Source: a virus
DNA: 33,255 nt
IMG/VR virus record: IMGVR_UViG_3300009181_000208
Span: 1 to 33,255 of that record
Direction: 5' to 3' (one strand)
The position numbers and the translations under genes are program-made. Positions 15,886 through 24,586 of the stretch are shown here, piece by piece. The stretch's first letter is position 1; the number at the start of each line of letters is the position of its first letter. The notes beneath the pieces are model-generated. The model saw nothing but the letters and a program-made list of their open reading frames with translations, was not told where the DNA came from and made no database searches.

Positions 15886-18800
15886 AATAGGATGTAGTGC
15901 TGGTAAAACAAGTTTAATAGACCCAAATAATTTTTCTGGACAAGGTTCTTTTGATAATATATCAGTTCCTTTAGAAGATTTGAACATATCAGTACAATTA
16001 AAAACTTTTAAAAAAGGAAGAACAATATTAGCAGCTGAAGGGGAATCAAAAAATGTTGATAGTTCTAAAACAGTATCTGTTACTTTTATTGAAGGAAGTA
16101 ATGTTGGTGGTAAAAAAGTATTAACAACAAAATATACTGATTTAACCACTGTATTAGATAAAGGGGTTGGTGATAGTGAAAATTTAGGTATTACAAATAT
16201 TGAAGTTGATTTTAACTCATCATTTGCACCGCTAATAACAATACAATTCATAGATGTTAGAGGTAGCAGTATTTTCCAAAATGAAACAGAATTAAATAAT
16301 AAAGAAAATAAATATTCAGTATTTTTTCAATTACCTTATCCGTTATATGAATTAACAATAAAAGGTTATTATGGTCAACCTGTTAAGTATTGTTTACACA
16401 TGACCAAATTCAATTCAAAATTTAACTCGAAAACTGGTAATTTTGAGATTACAGCAAACTTTATTGGGTATACATATGCTATGTTATCTGATATGTTATT
16501 AGGTATACTTAAAGTTATTCCATACACTGCTAGAGGAGCTGCAAAATACGATGAACTTATAAAACAAAATCCAAAATTATTAAACTTAAATGATTTAATG
16601 ATTGAAATAAGTCAATTAGATAGTAAATTAAAAAAAATAGGTGGTAATGACCCAAATGCAGCTAAGGTTAATACATTAAAACAAATACTTGGTGATTTGG
16701 ATTCAATTAAAGGCCAAATAGAGAGATTTGGTAGTGATATTGATGCGATTCCTGATAGAAATGGTTATGAACCATATAGATATATTGTATCAACTGATTA
16801 TGAAGGTGAAAAAACTAGTAAAGATACGTATATTGGAGGTGTTACATCTATAATAGATAGTTATAATAAAAAAGCTACTCCTCTCGGATTTGCATTAAAC
16901 TTAACTGATTTTACTACCTTAGATAGAAACGCATATTTATTTAAATCGCTAAATGACACAACAACACCTAAACTTAGTGATGTTAGTGATAGAGTAGGTA
17001 TTATAGGTGATACCATAACATTTTTTGTTTATAATATGAATAAGCAATATAATACTATTAATACAGTTGGTCAATCAATAACATTAGAAATAGGTAAAGC
17101 AGAAAACGAATTAGCAATATCAATTGGTAAAGTACTTAAAGAGGGGCTTGGATTTGAATCAACAGTAAGGAATATAGTTGAATGTTTTACAGTTGCTGTT
17201 GAAGTTTTATTATCAGTTATTTATGATGTGTCAGTAGAAGCAGAAGAAAACAAAACAAGAAAAGAAGAATTAAAAACCGCTTTTAATAACCCAAAAAATT
17301 CTGATAAAAAAGCAAAAGTAAGTGAAAAATTTTACCCATGGCCAGATTATAGAGAAAAGGTTCAAAATGAAGGTTATAAAGAAAAATACTTAGGTTCTTA
17401 TGGTGTATTAAAAACACCAAGTAACGTAACTGAATTGGCATTTATTGATGATTTATTAAACGCTTTTGTAAAGGCTAAAAAAGCTGAAAATGATGCGGCT
17501 TTAAATTTAAATGTTGAAAACAGTGTGTGGTTGCCAGTTAATGCATTTGATACTATTTTATTTGACAAAGTATCTCCATATTCTAGATTACCATCAAACG
17601 CAACTAATATTGATGTTATAAGATTGATAGTTATAAGAGCTATGACTTTCTTAGGTTATACAAATGATAAAACTGTTTTGTCTAATAATGATTCTGCTGC
17701 AATAATAGCTATGGCAACAGCTGAGGCTAATGCTATAATAAATGATAAAAATTTAAAACAAGATGTAAAAAAAGCTGTTATAGAGTCATTTAAAAATCAG
17801 GCTGATAATGTATTTGCTGGAGTGGTTAGTGTTGAGGGAATTGCTAAAGATATTAGCAAAACCCCTACAACCCCTGAAACTATGAAGGTTCTTAGTGGTG
17901 AATATACATATGATTATATATTTAATGATACAGTTGTAACAACACCTATTTTAGATAAGGCAGGTTTTATTATAGGTTATACATATACAGATAATCAAAG
18001 AAGGATAATACCAATAACAGAAAGTTTTCAGTTAGGTAATTGGAGTAGAAATATAACTGATTTAAAAAAAATTAGTGCTGGTGGTAATGTTTTTTTAACA
18101 AATTATGGAAGTGGGTATAAAGGTAATCTATCTGGTGAAATAATCAAACCAGATGATGGTGGGTCATATGTTAAAATTTTAACTATGTCTAAATATAATG
18201 AATATAAAGATAGAAAATTATCAGAAAATAATATAGCAATTGAAAATATATTTAAAATTACTGACCTTACAAAAGGTACAGGGTATAATGTTTTTGGTGG
18301 TATATATGGTATTCAGGAATTTGTTAATATGGATTATGAAGATACATCATTGGTTAATTTACCACTTAGGTTTGTGTTTTATTCTAATACAAATTTAAAT
18401 AAAGATGAAAAAAATCAGAATTCAAATTCATTAAGTTATAATAGAGCATATAGCAAATTAGATTTATTACCTATTGATATTGATTATCCTAATTTAACCG
18501 CAAGTCTAGCAGATTCAGATACTGAATTAAAAAAAGTAAAAATTAATGGTGCTGATGTAAACATACATGATGGATATGGCTTCAATAGAAAATTTTTTAA
18601 TTCAACATCAAATGGTGATACGAATATAACATACCCATACATTGAAAACAGATTCAGATTAAAACAAGCTAGTGTTTTGGGTATTATAAACCCAAAAGAA
18701 ACAAACATTAGTTTATTTGGTAGCAAATTTTATTATAATAACGGAAATCCAGCAAAAGCTCTTTTATTTTTAAACACATTACCATTTAATGGTGAAACAT

Positions 18801-21361
18801 TTGAAAAACCAGAAATAATCAATATGTTTAATAAAGTTGGTGGTTTTATTCATGCCCCAACACTTTGGTGCGCATATATTGGAGGATTATTATGGAGGGC
18901 TGATAATATAGACCCAACAACAAAAAAATGGAAAGATGTGATAAGATGGGATTTATCTTATACTAATGATAAAGGTGAAATAGAAACAATATATTATGAA
19001 GCAGCTACTGATGAGGCAGAAAGGGTTGAAACTTTTAAACTTATAGGTGCTAAATATGATGGTTACCCTAATGGGCCAGGTTCATTTAGTGATTGTTTAT
19101 TGTATATGCCAGAACAGGCTAGAAATGAATTTAAAATAATTTTTTTTGAGTTTTGTAATGGAAATATTTGGGCAAATATTAAAAATGGGTTAGAGATTTT
19201 TAAAGATGGTGTTGAATGTAGGAAATTTATAGATGAATTTTATGAATCTTCTTTTAAAAAAAATGATAATAAAACTGTTTCAGCAAATATAATTAATAAA
19301 AATTTGTATAATAATTTATTAAATACTGAAAAGTACAATTCAATATTGCCAGTGCAATATTTTTACCGCAAAAATTTCCTAAATCTTACTAGCTATAATG
19401 ATGCTTTATTTTTAGAATTAAAAGGCGATTATGAATCAAATACAGCTATAAGAGCAATAATTAATGCCATGAAAGAGGAATCAATAATTGTTAATTCTGG
19501 TCCTAATATATGGAAAGAAAAACCAACAAAATCTGGTGAAGATATTTATGTTGATACAACTACAACAAAAGAAACTTTAAATACTTATTTAAAAGCAATT
19601 AAAGATGTTTTTAAAAATAAACCTTTAGAGGAAGATATAAAAAGCAAAACTAAACAAGAAGTATTTGGAACTGATAGTGATGAGTTTATTAAATTTCAAT
19701 TATATAGAAATTGTAAAAACATATATGATAAATGGATTGGTGGTGCAAAAGATGGTAAAAATATAATGTTTCAATGTGGTTCTTTTGATGAAAAACCAGA
19801 ACCAACAAGAAATGGTAAAGATATAAAATTAGCTAAAGAATATAGAAATACTATAACACCTAAACTTATTGATAGTTTTAGATTTGTAACTAGGTCATTT
19901 AAAGATATAGGTAGCGATTTCTATGTTGACCCTACACCAATAGGTACGTATTTAAAAGAAAACCCAAATTCAAGTTTTTATGATTGTGTTACAAACTTAT
20001 TAGCATCAAATAATTTTGATTTTATAGCATTACCATCATTTATAAACTATAATGATAGAGAAGTTATGGAATCCTTATTCGAACCATATTCTTATAAAGA
20101 TAGTATTGAAAATGGTATCTGTGGACCTAGTTTTGTGTGTGTTTATGTTGGGCAAAAATCTAAACATTTAGATTTTAATGGTTCAGACTATGAAAACGAT
20201 GGTTTCGATGTTCAATGTGGTAAAGATGGTAACTTGTTAGGCTTACCAGGTGATTTTGCAGAAGAAAGCAAAGATTATGAAAATAATGTGGCGGTATTTA
20301 AAGTAGCGTATAGTCAACAAAATCAAAATATTTTTAAAGACATTATATTAGACCAAAGCGAATTCACGGAAACTGAAGAATCATTAAAAATAATTGATGA
20401 TATATCTAAAACAGGCTCTGAAAATCAAAGACATTTTGGTGGTCAAAACTTATATAGTGTATACGGTGTTAGAAGTTACAAAGCACAAGTTGAAATGATG
20501 GGTAATGCCATGATTCAACCTATGATGTATTTTCAGTTAGATAATATACCAATGTTTCATGGTGCTTATATGATAACACATGTAACACATAGTATAAAAC
20601 CTAATAGTATGTCTACCAATTTCACTGGTGTTAGAATAAGAAACCCAGAAACACCAATATCAAAAGCTAGTGATTTATATATATCTTTATTAAGAACTAT
20701 TGAAATTACCGCAACAGATACAACACCTTTAGGTTGCCCACCTAATGGTGGTAGAGAACCAGATAAAACAAGTGGGTTTGGTTATAAAACAACGATAGAA
20801 AAACTATTAAATGGTACTGAAACAGATGCTAATAAAATAGCTTCATTTGAAGGTTTTAAAACCGTAACATCTTTTTATGATTTTAAAACTAACAAATTAA
20901 CAGAAACAGGTGTGCTAGCATTATCACAAGGAATAGCTGAAGGGCTTGGGGTAAACACTTATAGTTGTTTTAACCCTGGTAATTTAGTTGGTGGCACTTG
21001 CGGTTCAAAAAAGAATTTCCAAAAATTTGAAACATGGTCAGGTGGTTGGGAAAAATATGAAACATTATTGAAAGAAAAAACAGCATCATTAGGTGATTCA
21101 CCATCAATTAATTACGCTAACTGTCATACACTTGAAACCAATGCTGTATTAAAAGCTGCTGGTGTTAAATATAATGTTAGTGGACCATATAATTATGCTG
21201 GTGGTTCACCAACATTAAGACAATATATAAATGTTTATGCTCCATGGGGTGATGTTCCAAATAACCCAGCAAATTATATTGCAGATATAGCGGTTACTAT
21301 GAAGATTAATGGATATGATATTAATGTTGATGAACCGATGAGTAACTATATTAAATTTTGA
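15875..21361 (+). CDS. Giant baseplate hub-like protein with C-terminal murein-cleaving domain
   Basis: A 1828-residue protein, the longest in the window. The N-terminal 225 residues ('APLITIQFIDVRGSSIF', 'VFFQLPYPLYELTIKGYYG', 'TGNFEITANFIGYTYAML') look like the first barrel of a gp27/late-control-D type hub. A long middle with helical and mixed regions follows. About 1518-1605 ('SYKAQVEMMGNAMIQPMMYF', 'PMFHGAYMITHVTHSI') matches the second hub barrel. The last 200 residues resemble a phage murein hydrolase/transglycosylase-like domain: 'GIAEGLGV' with E1689, 'NPGNL' at 1700-1704, 'FQKFETWSGGWEKYETLL', and 'TLRQYINVYAPWGD' near the end. E1689 is a candidate catalytic acid. A hub joined to a cell-wall enzyme parallels T4 gp27 plus gp5 lysozyme, here apparently in one chain. 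The start overlaps the preceding gene by 11 bases. Confidence 0.65.
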   Translation: MANRIGCSAGKTSLIDPNNFSGQGSFDNISVPLEDLNISVQLKTFKKGRTILAAEGESKNVDSSKTVSVTFIEGSNVGGKKVLTTKYTDLTTVLDKGVGDSENLGITNIEVDFNSSFAPLITIQFIDVRGSSIFQNETELNNKENKYSVFFQLPYPLYELTIKGYYGQPVKYCLHMTKFNSKFNSKTGNFEITANFIGYTYAMLSDMLLGILKVIPYTARGAAKYDELIKQNPKLLNLNDLMIEISQLDSKLKKIGGNDPNAAKVNTLKQILGDLDSIKGQIERFGSDIDAIPDRNGYEPYRYIVSTDYEGEKTSKDTYIGGVTSIIDSYNKKATPLGFALNLTDFTTLDRNAYLFKSLNDTTTPKLSDVSDRVGIIGDTITFFVYNMNKQYNTINTVGQSITLEIGKAENELAISIGKVLKEGLGFESTVRNIVECFTVAVEVLLSVIYDVSVEAEENKTRKEELKTAFNNPKNSDKKAKVSEKFYPWPDYREKVQNEGYKEKYLGSYGVLKTPSNVTELAFIDDLLNAFVKAKKAENDAALNLNVENSVWLPVNAFDTILFDKVSPYSRLPSNATNIDVIRLIVIRAMTFLGYTNDKTVLSNNDSAAIIAMATAEANAIINDKNLKQDVKKAVIESFKNQADNVFAGVVSVEGIAKDISKTPTTPETMKVLSGEYTYDYIFNDTVVTTPILDKAGFIIGYTYTDNQRRIIPITESFQLGNWSRNITDLKKISAGGNVFLTNYGSGYKGNLSGEIIKPDDGGSYVKILTMSKYNEYKDRKLSENNIAIENIFKITDLTKGTGYNVFGGIYGIQEFVNMDYEDTSLVNLPLRFVFYSNTNLNKDEKNQNSNSLSYNRAYSKLDLLPIDIDYPNLTASLADSDTELKKVKINGADVNIHDGYGFNRKFFNSTSNGDTNITYPYIENRFRLKQASVLGIINPKETNISLFGSKFYYNNGNPAKALLFLNTLPFNGETFEKPEIINMFNKVGGFIHAPTLWCAYIGGLLWRADNIDPTTKKWKDVIRWDLSYTNDKGEIETIYYEAATDEAERVETFKLIGAKYDGYPNGPGSFSDCLLYMPEQARNEFKIIFFEFCNGNIWANIKNGLEIFKDGVECRKFIDEFYESSFKKNDNKTVSANIINKNLYNNLLNTEKYNSILPVQYFYRKNFLNLTSYNDALFLELKGDYESNTAIRAIINAMKEESIIVNSGPNIWKEKPTKSGEDIYVDTTTTKETLNTYLKAIKDVFKNKPLEEDIKSKTKQEVFGTDSDEFIKFQLYRNCKNIYDKWIGGAKDGKNIMFQCGSFDEKPEPTRNGKDIKLAKEYRNTITPKLIDSFRFVTRSFKDIGSDFYVDPTPIGTYLKENPNSSFYDCVTNLLASNNFDFIALPSFINYNDREVMESLFEPYSYKDSIENGICGPSFVCVYVGQKSKHLDFNGSDYENDGFDVQCGKDGNLLGLPGDFAEESKDYENNVAVFKVAYSQQNQNIFKDIILDQSEFTETEESLKIIDDISKTGSENQRHFGGQNLYSVYGVRSYKAQVEMMGNAMIQPMMYFQLDNIPMFHGAYMITHVTHSIKPNSMSTNFTGVRIRNPETPISKASDLYISLLRTIEITATDTTPLGCPPNGGREPDKTSGFGYKTTIEKLLNGTETDANKIASFEGFKTVTSFYDFKTNKLTETGVLALSQGIAEGLGVNTYSCFNPGNLVGGTCGSKKNFQKFETWSGGWEKYETLLKEKTASLGDSPSINYANCHTLETNAVLKAAGVKYNVSGPYNYAGGSPTLRQYINVYAPWGDVPNNPANYIADIAVTMKINGYDINVDEPMSNYIKF

Positions 21362-21387
21362 TATTATAAATTAATTTAGTAGATTTG
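21358..21387 (+). promoter_or_regulatory. Host-type promoter candidate overlapping the end of the hub gene
   Basis: TTG at 21358-21360 (the end of the hub gene) and a perfect TAnnTTTG (TAGATTTG, 21380-21387) are 19 bases apart. The ATG at 21395 is only seven bases downstream, so the mRNA would be almost leaderless. Confidence 0.5.
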
Positions 21388-21394
21388 CATAATT

Positions 21395-22021
21395 ATGGTA
21401 GCAAATATAGTTTCATTAAATAGTATAGATGTTTCACAAGACTTTAATGTAGTGGATTCCATGGATAAAATAATTCATGGTCTCCCTACGCTAATAGTTG
21501 GATATAATTTAGTCGATAAAGCATATCCAGATTTTGATATATTGGATATATGTGTTACTGAAAACATATATTGGACATTTAAGAAAACTGAAAAAAGAGA
21601 TAAATTTACTGAAGATTTAGATTGGTTTATTACCAAAGTATATAATGATTTGGTTAAAGATATAAATTATGTATTTGTAGACCCAATACAATTTAGACCA
21701 CATACAATCATAAAAATAATAAGAAAAATATATAATATTAAAAATATTATTACTTATATTAATGATGATATGGTATACATATATGGCGAAAAATTGATAT
21801 TTGGGGTTGATTTAAGATTATTAAGGTTTATAGGTGTTGATACAGATAAACTAATAAACAAATTAAAACAAAAAAGTGCTGACTTTTTGATGGGTAAAGA
21901 GATACTTATAGAATATAAAAAAACTGTTGAAACGCTTGGTAACAAGGCGAGATACATACCTTATTTATTTTCTATAAGAAATGGAGAAAACAATACTACT
22001 AGCCTCGTTTATATTCCCTGA
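21395..22021 (+). CDS. Unknown protein
   Basis: A 208-residue mixed alpha/beta soluble protein with no recognised motif. Notable stretches are 'GLPTLIVGYNLVDKAYPDFDI' and 'INDDMVYIYGEKLIFGVDLRLL'. The gene starts 33 bases after the hub gene and overlaps the following gene by 41 bases, so it is translated together with it. It may belong to late morphogenesis (gp4/gp2-like completion proteins were considered but no motif supports this). Function unknown. Confidence 0.72.
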   Translation: MVANIVSLNSIDVSQDFNVVDSMDKIIHGLPTLIVGYNLVDKAYPDFDILDICVTENIYWTFKKTEKRDKFTEDLDWFITKVYNDLVKDINYVFVDPIQFRPHTIIKIIRKIYNIKNIITYINDDMVYIYGEKLIFGVDLRLLRFIGVDTDKLINKLKQKSADFLMGKEILIEYKKTVETLGNKARYIPYLFSIRNGENNTTSLVYIP

Positions 22022-22382
22022 AAGGGTTGAATGGTTCTTAAATTATCTTGAGAACAAATTTAGTATAACAAAAGATAAGGTATTTTGTTATAAGAATTTA
22101 GACGATGAATCTAAACATATCCTCACTTTTAAATTAATAATTCCAGAAAACAAAAATTTAAACCTTAAAGATTTATTTCCAAGTGCGATACCAATACATA
22201 AAAAAGGTGATGCGTTATACACAATAAATGCTTTAAATATGATAATAGATTTAAAACATGGTGATAGTATAGGTAATGTTGAATATCGTTCTATTAAAAT
22301 AGATTGGTCAGATTATCAAAACAAATTAATCATCACAAAAGGAAAAGAACTGGTGTTTTTAAACATTAGTAGAGTTTTTTAA
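21981..22382 (+). CDS. Unknown protein, overlaps the preceding gene
   Basis: A 133-residue soluble protein starting 'MEKTILLASFIFPERVEWFL'. Its start lies 41 bases inside the previous gene, in another frame, which suggests translational coupling and shared function. It contains 'IPIHKKGDALYTINALN' and 'VEYRSIKIDWSDYQ'. No family recognised. Confidence 0.7.
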   Translation: MEKTILLASFIFPERVEWFLNYLENKFSITKDKVFCYKNLDDESKHILTFKLIIPENKNLNLKDLFPSAIPIHKKGDALYTINALNMIIDLKHGDSIGNVEYRSIKIDWSDYQNKLIITKGKELVFLNISRVF

Positions 22383-22391
22383 TGTTTTATG

Positions 22392-22404
22392 ATATTTATT
22401 ATAA
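22392..22404 (+). promoter_or_regulatory. ATATTTATTATAA motif, possible late promoter
   Basis: A copy of the repeated motif in the 49-base gap before the gene at 22432. Confidence 0.33.
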
Positions 22405-22431
22405 AATAACATTCAATTTAAACTAATTGGT

Positions 22432-22632
22432 ATGAATAATTATAACGATAAACAAAACAAACCTAAAGATAAAAATCTAAACACTGCTTTAGAGGGTTAT
22501 TTAGGTTCTGAAAACCAAGACCCTAATATGGATTGTACTAGTGGTGTTTGTGTAATAAAAGGCGATAAAAGTCTAGTAGAAAGAATAAACAAAAAAATAA
22601 TTACCGAAGACGGTAGACAATTATTATTTTAA
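22432..22632 (+). CDS. Small unknown protein with a CxxxxC pair
   Basis: A 66-residue hydrophilic protein starting 'MNNYNDKQNKPKDKN'. Its distinctive part is 'MDCTSGVCVIKGDKSLVERI' followed by 'NKKIITEDGRQLLF'. Two cysteines five residues apart could bind metal or form a disulphide. The next gene starts seven bases after its stop, so the two form a pair. No family assigned. Confidence 0.65.
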   Translation: MNNYNDKQNKPKDKNLNTALEGYLGSENQDPNMDCTSGVCVIKGDKSLVERINKKIITEDGRQLLF

Positions 22633-22639
22633 GATATAA

Positions 22640-23371
22640 ATGAGAAAGAAAAATAAATTTAATCCAGAACTACTTAAAGAAGAACTTAATAGATTTAAAC
22701 TATTAGAAAACTATAACTTCTATACTGGTAAACAAGAGGTTCCAGAATATCATGTACCAAATCCAGATGATAATGTTATCTTAGGTAATTTGGAAGAATT
22801 AGATGAAGCTGATGAAGAACCAACAGATGATGAACTTGGAAATTTAGCTTCTGATTTAGGTGTTGATGCACCAGAAGATGAACAAGCACCAGAAGAACCT
22901 GCTGATGAAGAGCCAGCAATTGAAGAGCCAGCTATTGAAGAACCTGCTGGTGATGAAGTAGAAGTTGACGTTACTTCTTTAGTTAAGGGCTCTGAAGAGG
23001 CTAAAATGGCTGCTGATAAAGCAAGTCAAAATTCAGAAATGCTTTTACAAAAATTAACAGATTTAGAATCTAGGCTTTCTAGTATGGATGCCGTTACTAA
23101 TAAAATTGCTGAATTAGAAAAAGAGATAATTAAAAGAAATCCAACTCCAGTTGAAAAATTAGAAATGCGTTCTTTAAGTTCTTATCCTTATTCTCAAAAA
23201 TTAACTGATTATTGGGCTGATAAAGAAGGTGCTTATGATGTTATGGATAAAGAGAAAGAAAAGAAAGAATATACTCTAACACAAAAAGATGTTGACACTA
23301 GTTATTCTGAACCTGATATTAAACAAAGTTTCAGCGTTAAAGAGGATGATTATACAGAAGAGGATATTTAA
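22640..23371 (+). CDS. Unknown acidic protein with EEPA repeats and coiled coil
   Basis: A 243-residue strongly acidic protein. It begins with a basic helix 'MRKKNKFNPELLKEELNRFK' then 'LLENY', similar in style to other genes here with a possible targeting peptide. Residues 50-110 are Glu/Asp/Pro/Ala-rich, with four tandem units of the type EEPA (about 85-101). About 115-170 is a predicted coiled coil ('LLQKLTDLESRLSSMDAV', 'NKIAELEKEIIK'). The C-terminus is polar. This composition resembles internal or scaffold-type phage proteins, but no homology is claimed. It is the last gene before the module boundary and ends at a strong terminator. Confidence 0.75.
   Translation: MRKKNKFNPELLKEELNRFKLLENYNFYTGKQEVPEYHVPNPDDNVILGNLEELDEADEEPTDDELGNLASDLGVDAPEDEQAPEEPADEEPAIEEPAIEEPAGDEVEVDVTSLVKGSEEAKMAADKASQNSEMLLQKLTDLESRLSSMDAVTNKIAELEKEIIKRNPTPVEKLEMRSLSSYPYSQKLTDYWADKEGAYDVMDKEKEKKEYTLTQKDVDTSYSEPDIKQSFSVKEDDYTEEDI
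22884..22955 (+). repeat. Short tandem repeat coding for EEPA units
   Basis: Four imperfect copies of a 12-15 base unit (GAAGAACCTGCT / GAAGAGCCAGCA and variants) inside the acidic protein gene. Copy number may vary between related phages. Confidence 0.55.
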
Positions 23372-23393
23372 TAAAAAATAAAAATGATTAATT

Positions 23394-23414
23394 AAAGGCC
23401 CTAGGGCCTTTTTT
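23394..23414 (+). terminator. Rho-independent terminator at module boundary
   Basis: The palindrome AAAGGCCCTAGGGCCTTT followed by T's, 22 bases after the stop at 23371. It closes the tail module. Confidence 0.87.
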
Positions 23415-23443
23415 ATTTTAATTACATTTATTTTATTATTTAT

Positions 23444-23474
23444 TTGCTTCATAAATAAATTAAAAGTATATTTG
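23444..23474 (+). promoter_or_regulatory. Host-type (Bacteroidota) promoter 1 before gp32-like gene
   Basis: TTG at 23444-23446 (within TATTTG) and TATATTTG at 23467-23474, a perfect TAnnTTTG, are 20 bases apart. It lies 138 bases before the ATG at 23613. Confidence 0.6.
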
Positions 23475-23527
23475 TAAAAATATCTGTTAAATGCTATAAA
23501 AATACACAAAATAAATGCTGATATAGC

Positions 23528-23557
23528 TTGACTTTTGAGCAAAATTTAGTATATTTG
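23528..23557 (+). promoter_or_regulatory. Host-type (Bacteroidota) promoter 2 before gp32-like gene
   Basis: TTGAC at 23528 and TATATTTG at 23550-23557 are 19 bases apart. This is the best match to the Bacteroidota promoter in the window and gives a leader of about 50 bases. The -7 element is identical to that of promoter 1. Confidence 0.7.
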
Positions 23558-23612
23558 TGTAACTAAAAAAGTAAATAAATAACATATATATAAACCTAAA
23601 AACAAAAACAAG

Positions 23613-24506
23613 ATGAGTGAATCAAAAAACCCACTAGCAGCAATGTTAGCGCAGTACGAGGCAAACAACAAACCTAAGTACACTAAATCAACTGAAGCCA
23701 AATCATATGATTTGAAAAACTATTTTAATACTTACATTAAAGAAGGTATTAAATCAGCAACAAAACAAATTCGTATATTACCTTCACAAGATGGAACTAG
23801 TCCATTTGTTGAAATGTATGCTCATAAAGTACAAATTGATGGTGATTGGAAAACATTACCATGTTTAAAACATGAAAAAGATGAGGCTTGTCCTTTTTGT
23901 GAGGCAAATGATGCTTTACGTGCAACAGGTAAAGAGTCAGACAAAGAATTGGCTAAAAAATACAATGCTAAATTGTTTTACATTGTAAAAGTGATTGATA
24001 GAGAACATGAAGACGAAGGTGTTAAATTTTGGAGATTTGCACATGATTGGACAAAAAGTGGAATCCTTGATAAAATCCAAGGTGTGTTATTAGCAACTAA
24101 AAAAGATTTTACACATCCAGCTACTGGTCGTGATTTGTCAATAACAATTAACAGAAATCAGTTAGGTAAGCCAACTGTATCTTCTGTATCTCATATGGAC
24201 CCAACACCATTATCTGAAGATTCTGATACCGCTAATGAATGGTTAGGTGATACAAGAACATGGGAAGATGTTTATGCTACTAAATCATATGATTTCATGG
24301 AAATCGTTGTTAAAGGTGGTGTTCCAGTATGGAATAAAGAAGAAAAAAGATTTGTTGATAAAGAATCAGTTAAAAATGATGGTGGAGATAACATCGAAGC
24401 TGAATTAACAATGGGTGTTGAAAACGTAAAAGCTAATATAAAACCAGCTACAGTAAAAGCACCAGTAAGCAATGATGATGATGATTCGGATGAATTACCA
24501 TTTTAA
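23613..24506 (+). CDS. Single-stranded DNA-binding protein (gp32-like)
   Basis: A 297-residue protein, close to T4 gp32 (301). It coats single-stranded DNA during replication and recombination. The zinc-binding set is clear: H71, C84, C93 and C96, with spacing 13-9-3 compared with 13-10-3 for H64, C77, C87 and C90 of T4 gp32. The N-terminus ('NPLAAMLAQYEANNK') is the likely cooperative self-binding region. The core includes 'KQIRILPSQDG', 'LFYIVKVIDREHEDEG' and 'FWRFAHDW'. The C-terminus is acidic and ends 'NDDDDSDELPF', like the protein-binding tip of bacterial SSB rather than the tail of gp32. It sits first in the replication module, behind two tandem host-type promoters. Confidence 0.92.
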   Translation: MSESKNPLAAMLAQYEANNKPKYTKSTEAKSYDLKNYFNTYIKEGIKSATKQIRILPSQDGTSPFVEMYAHKVQIDGDWKTLPCLKHEKDEACPFCEANDALRATGKESDKELAKKYNAKLFYIVKVIDREHEDEGVKFWRFAHDWTKSGILDKIQGVLLATKKDFTHPATGRDLSITINRNQLGKPTVSSVSHMDPTPLSEDSDTANEWLGDTRTWEDVYATKSYDFMEIVVKGGVPVWNKEEKRFVDKESVKNDGGDNIEAELTMGVENVKANIKPATVKAPVSNDDDDSDELPF

Positions 24507-24520
24507 TAATCAAATTTATA

Positions 24521-24552
24521 AAAAGGTCTGAGCAATTAGACCTTTTTTTTTT
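24521..24552 (+). terminator. Rho-independent terminator between gp32-like gene and uvsX
   Basis: AAAAGGTCT pairs with AGACCTTTT around an eight-base loop, followed by a long T run. It would let the single-strand binding protein be made in excess over downstream genes. Confidence 0.85.
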
Positions 24553-24586
24553 TTCTAAAATAATAAAAATTAAATAATAATTAAAT

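Noticed and set aside
15853-16251. 132-codon open frame on the - strand
   Set aside because: It is a shadow of the hub gene on the + strand, with no phage-like content and no promoter.
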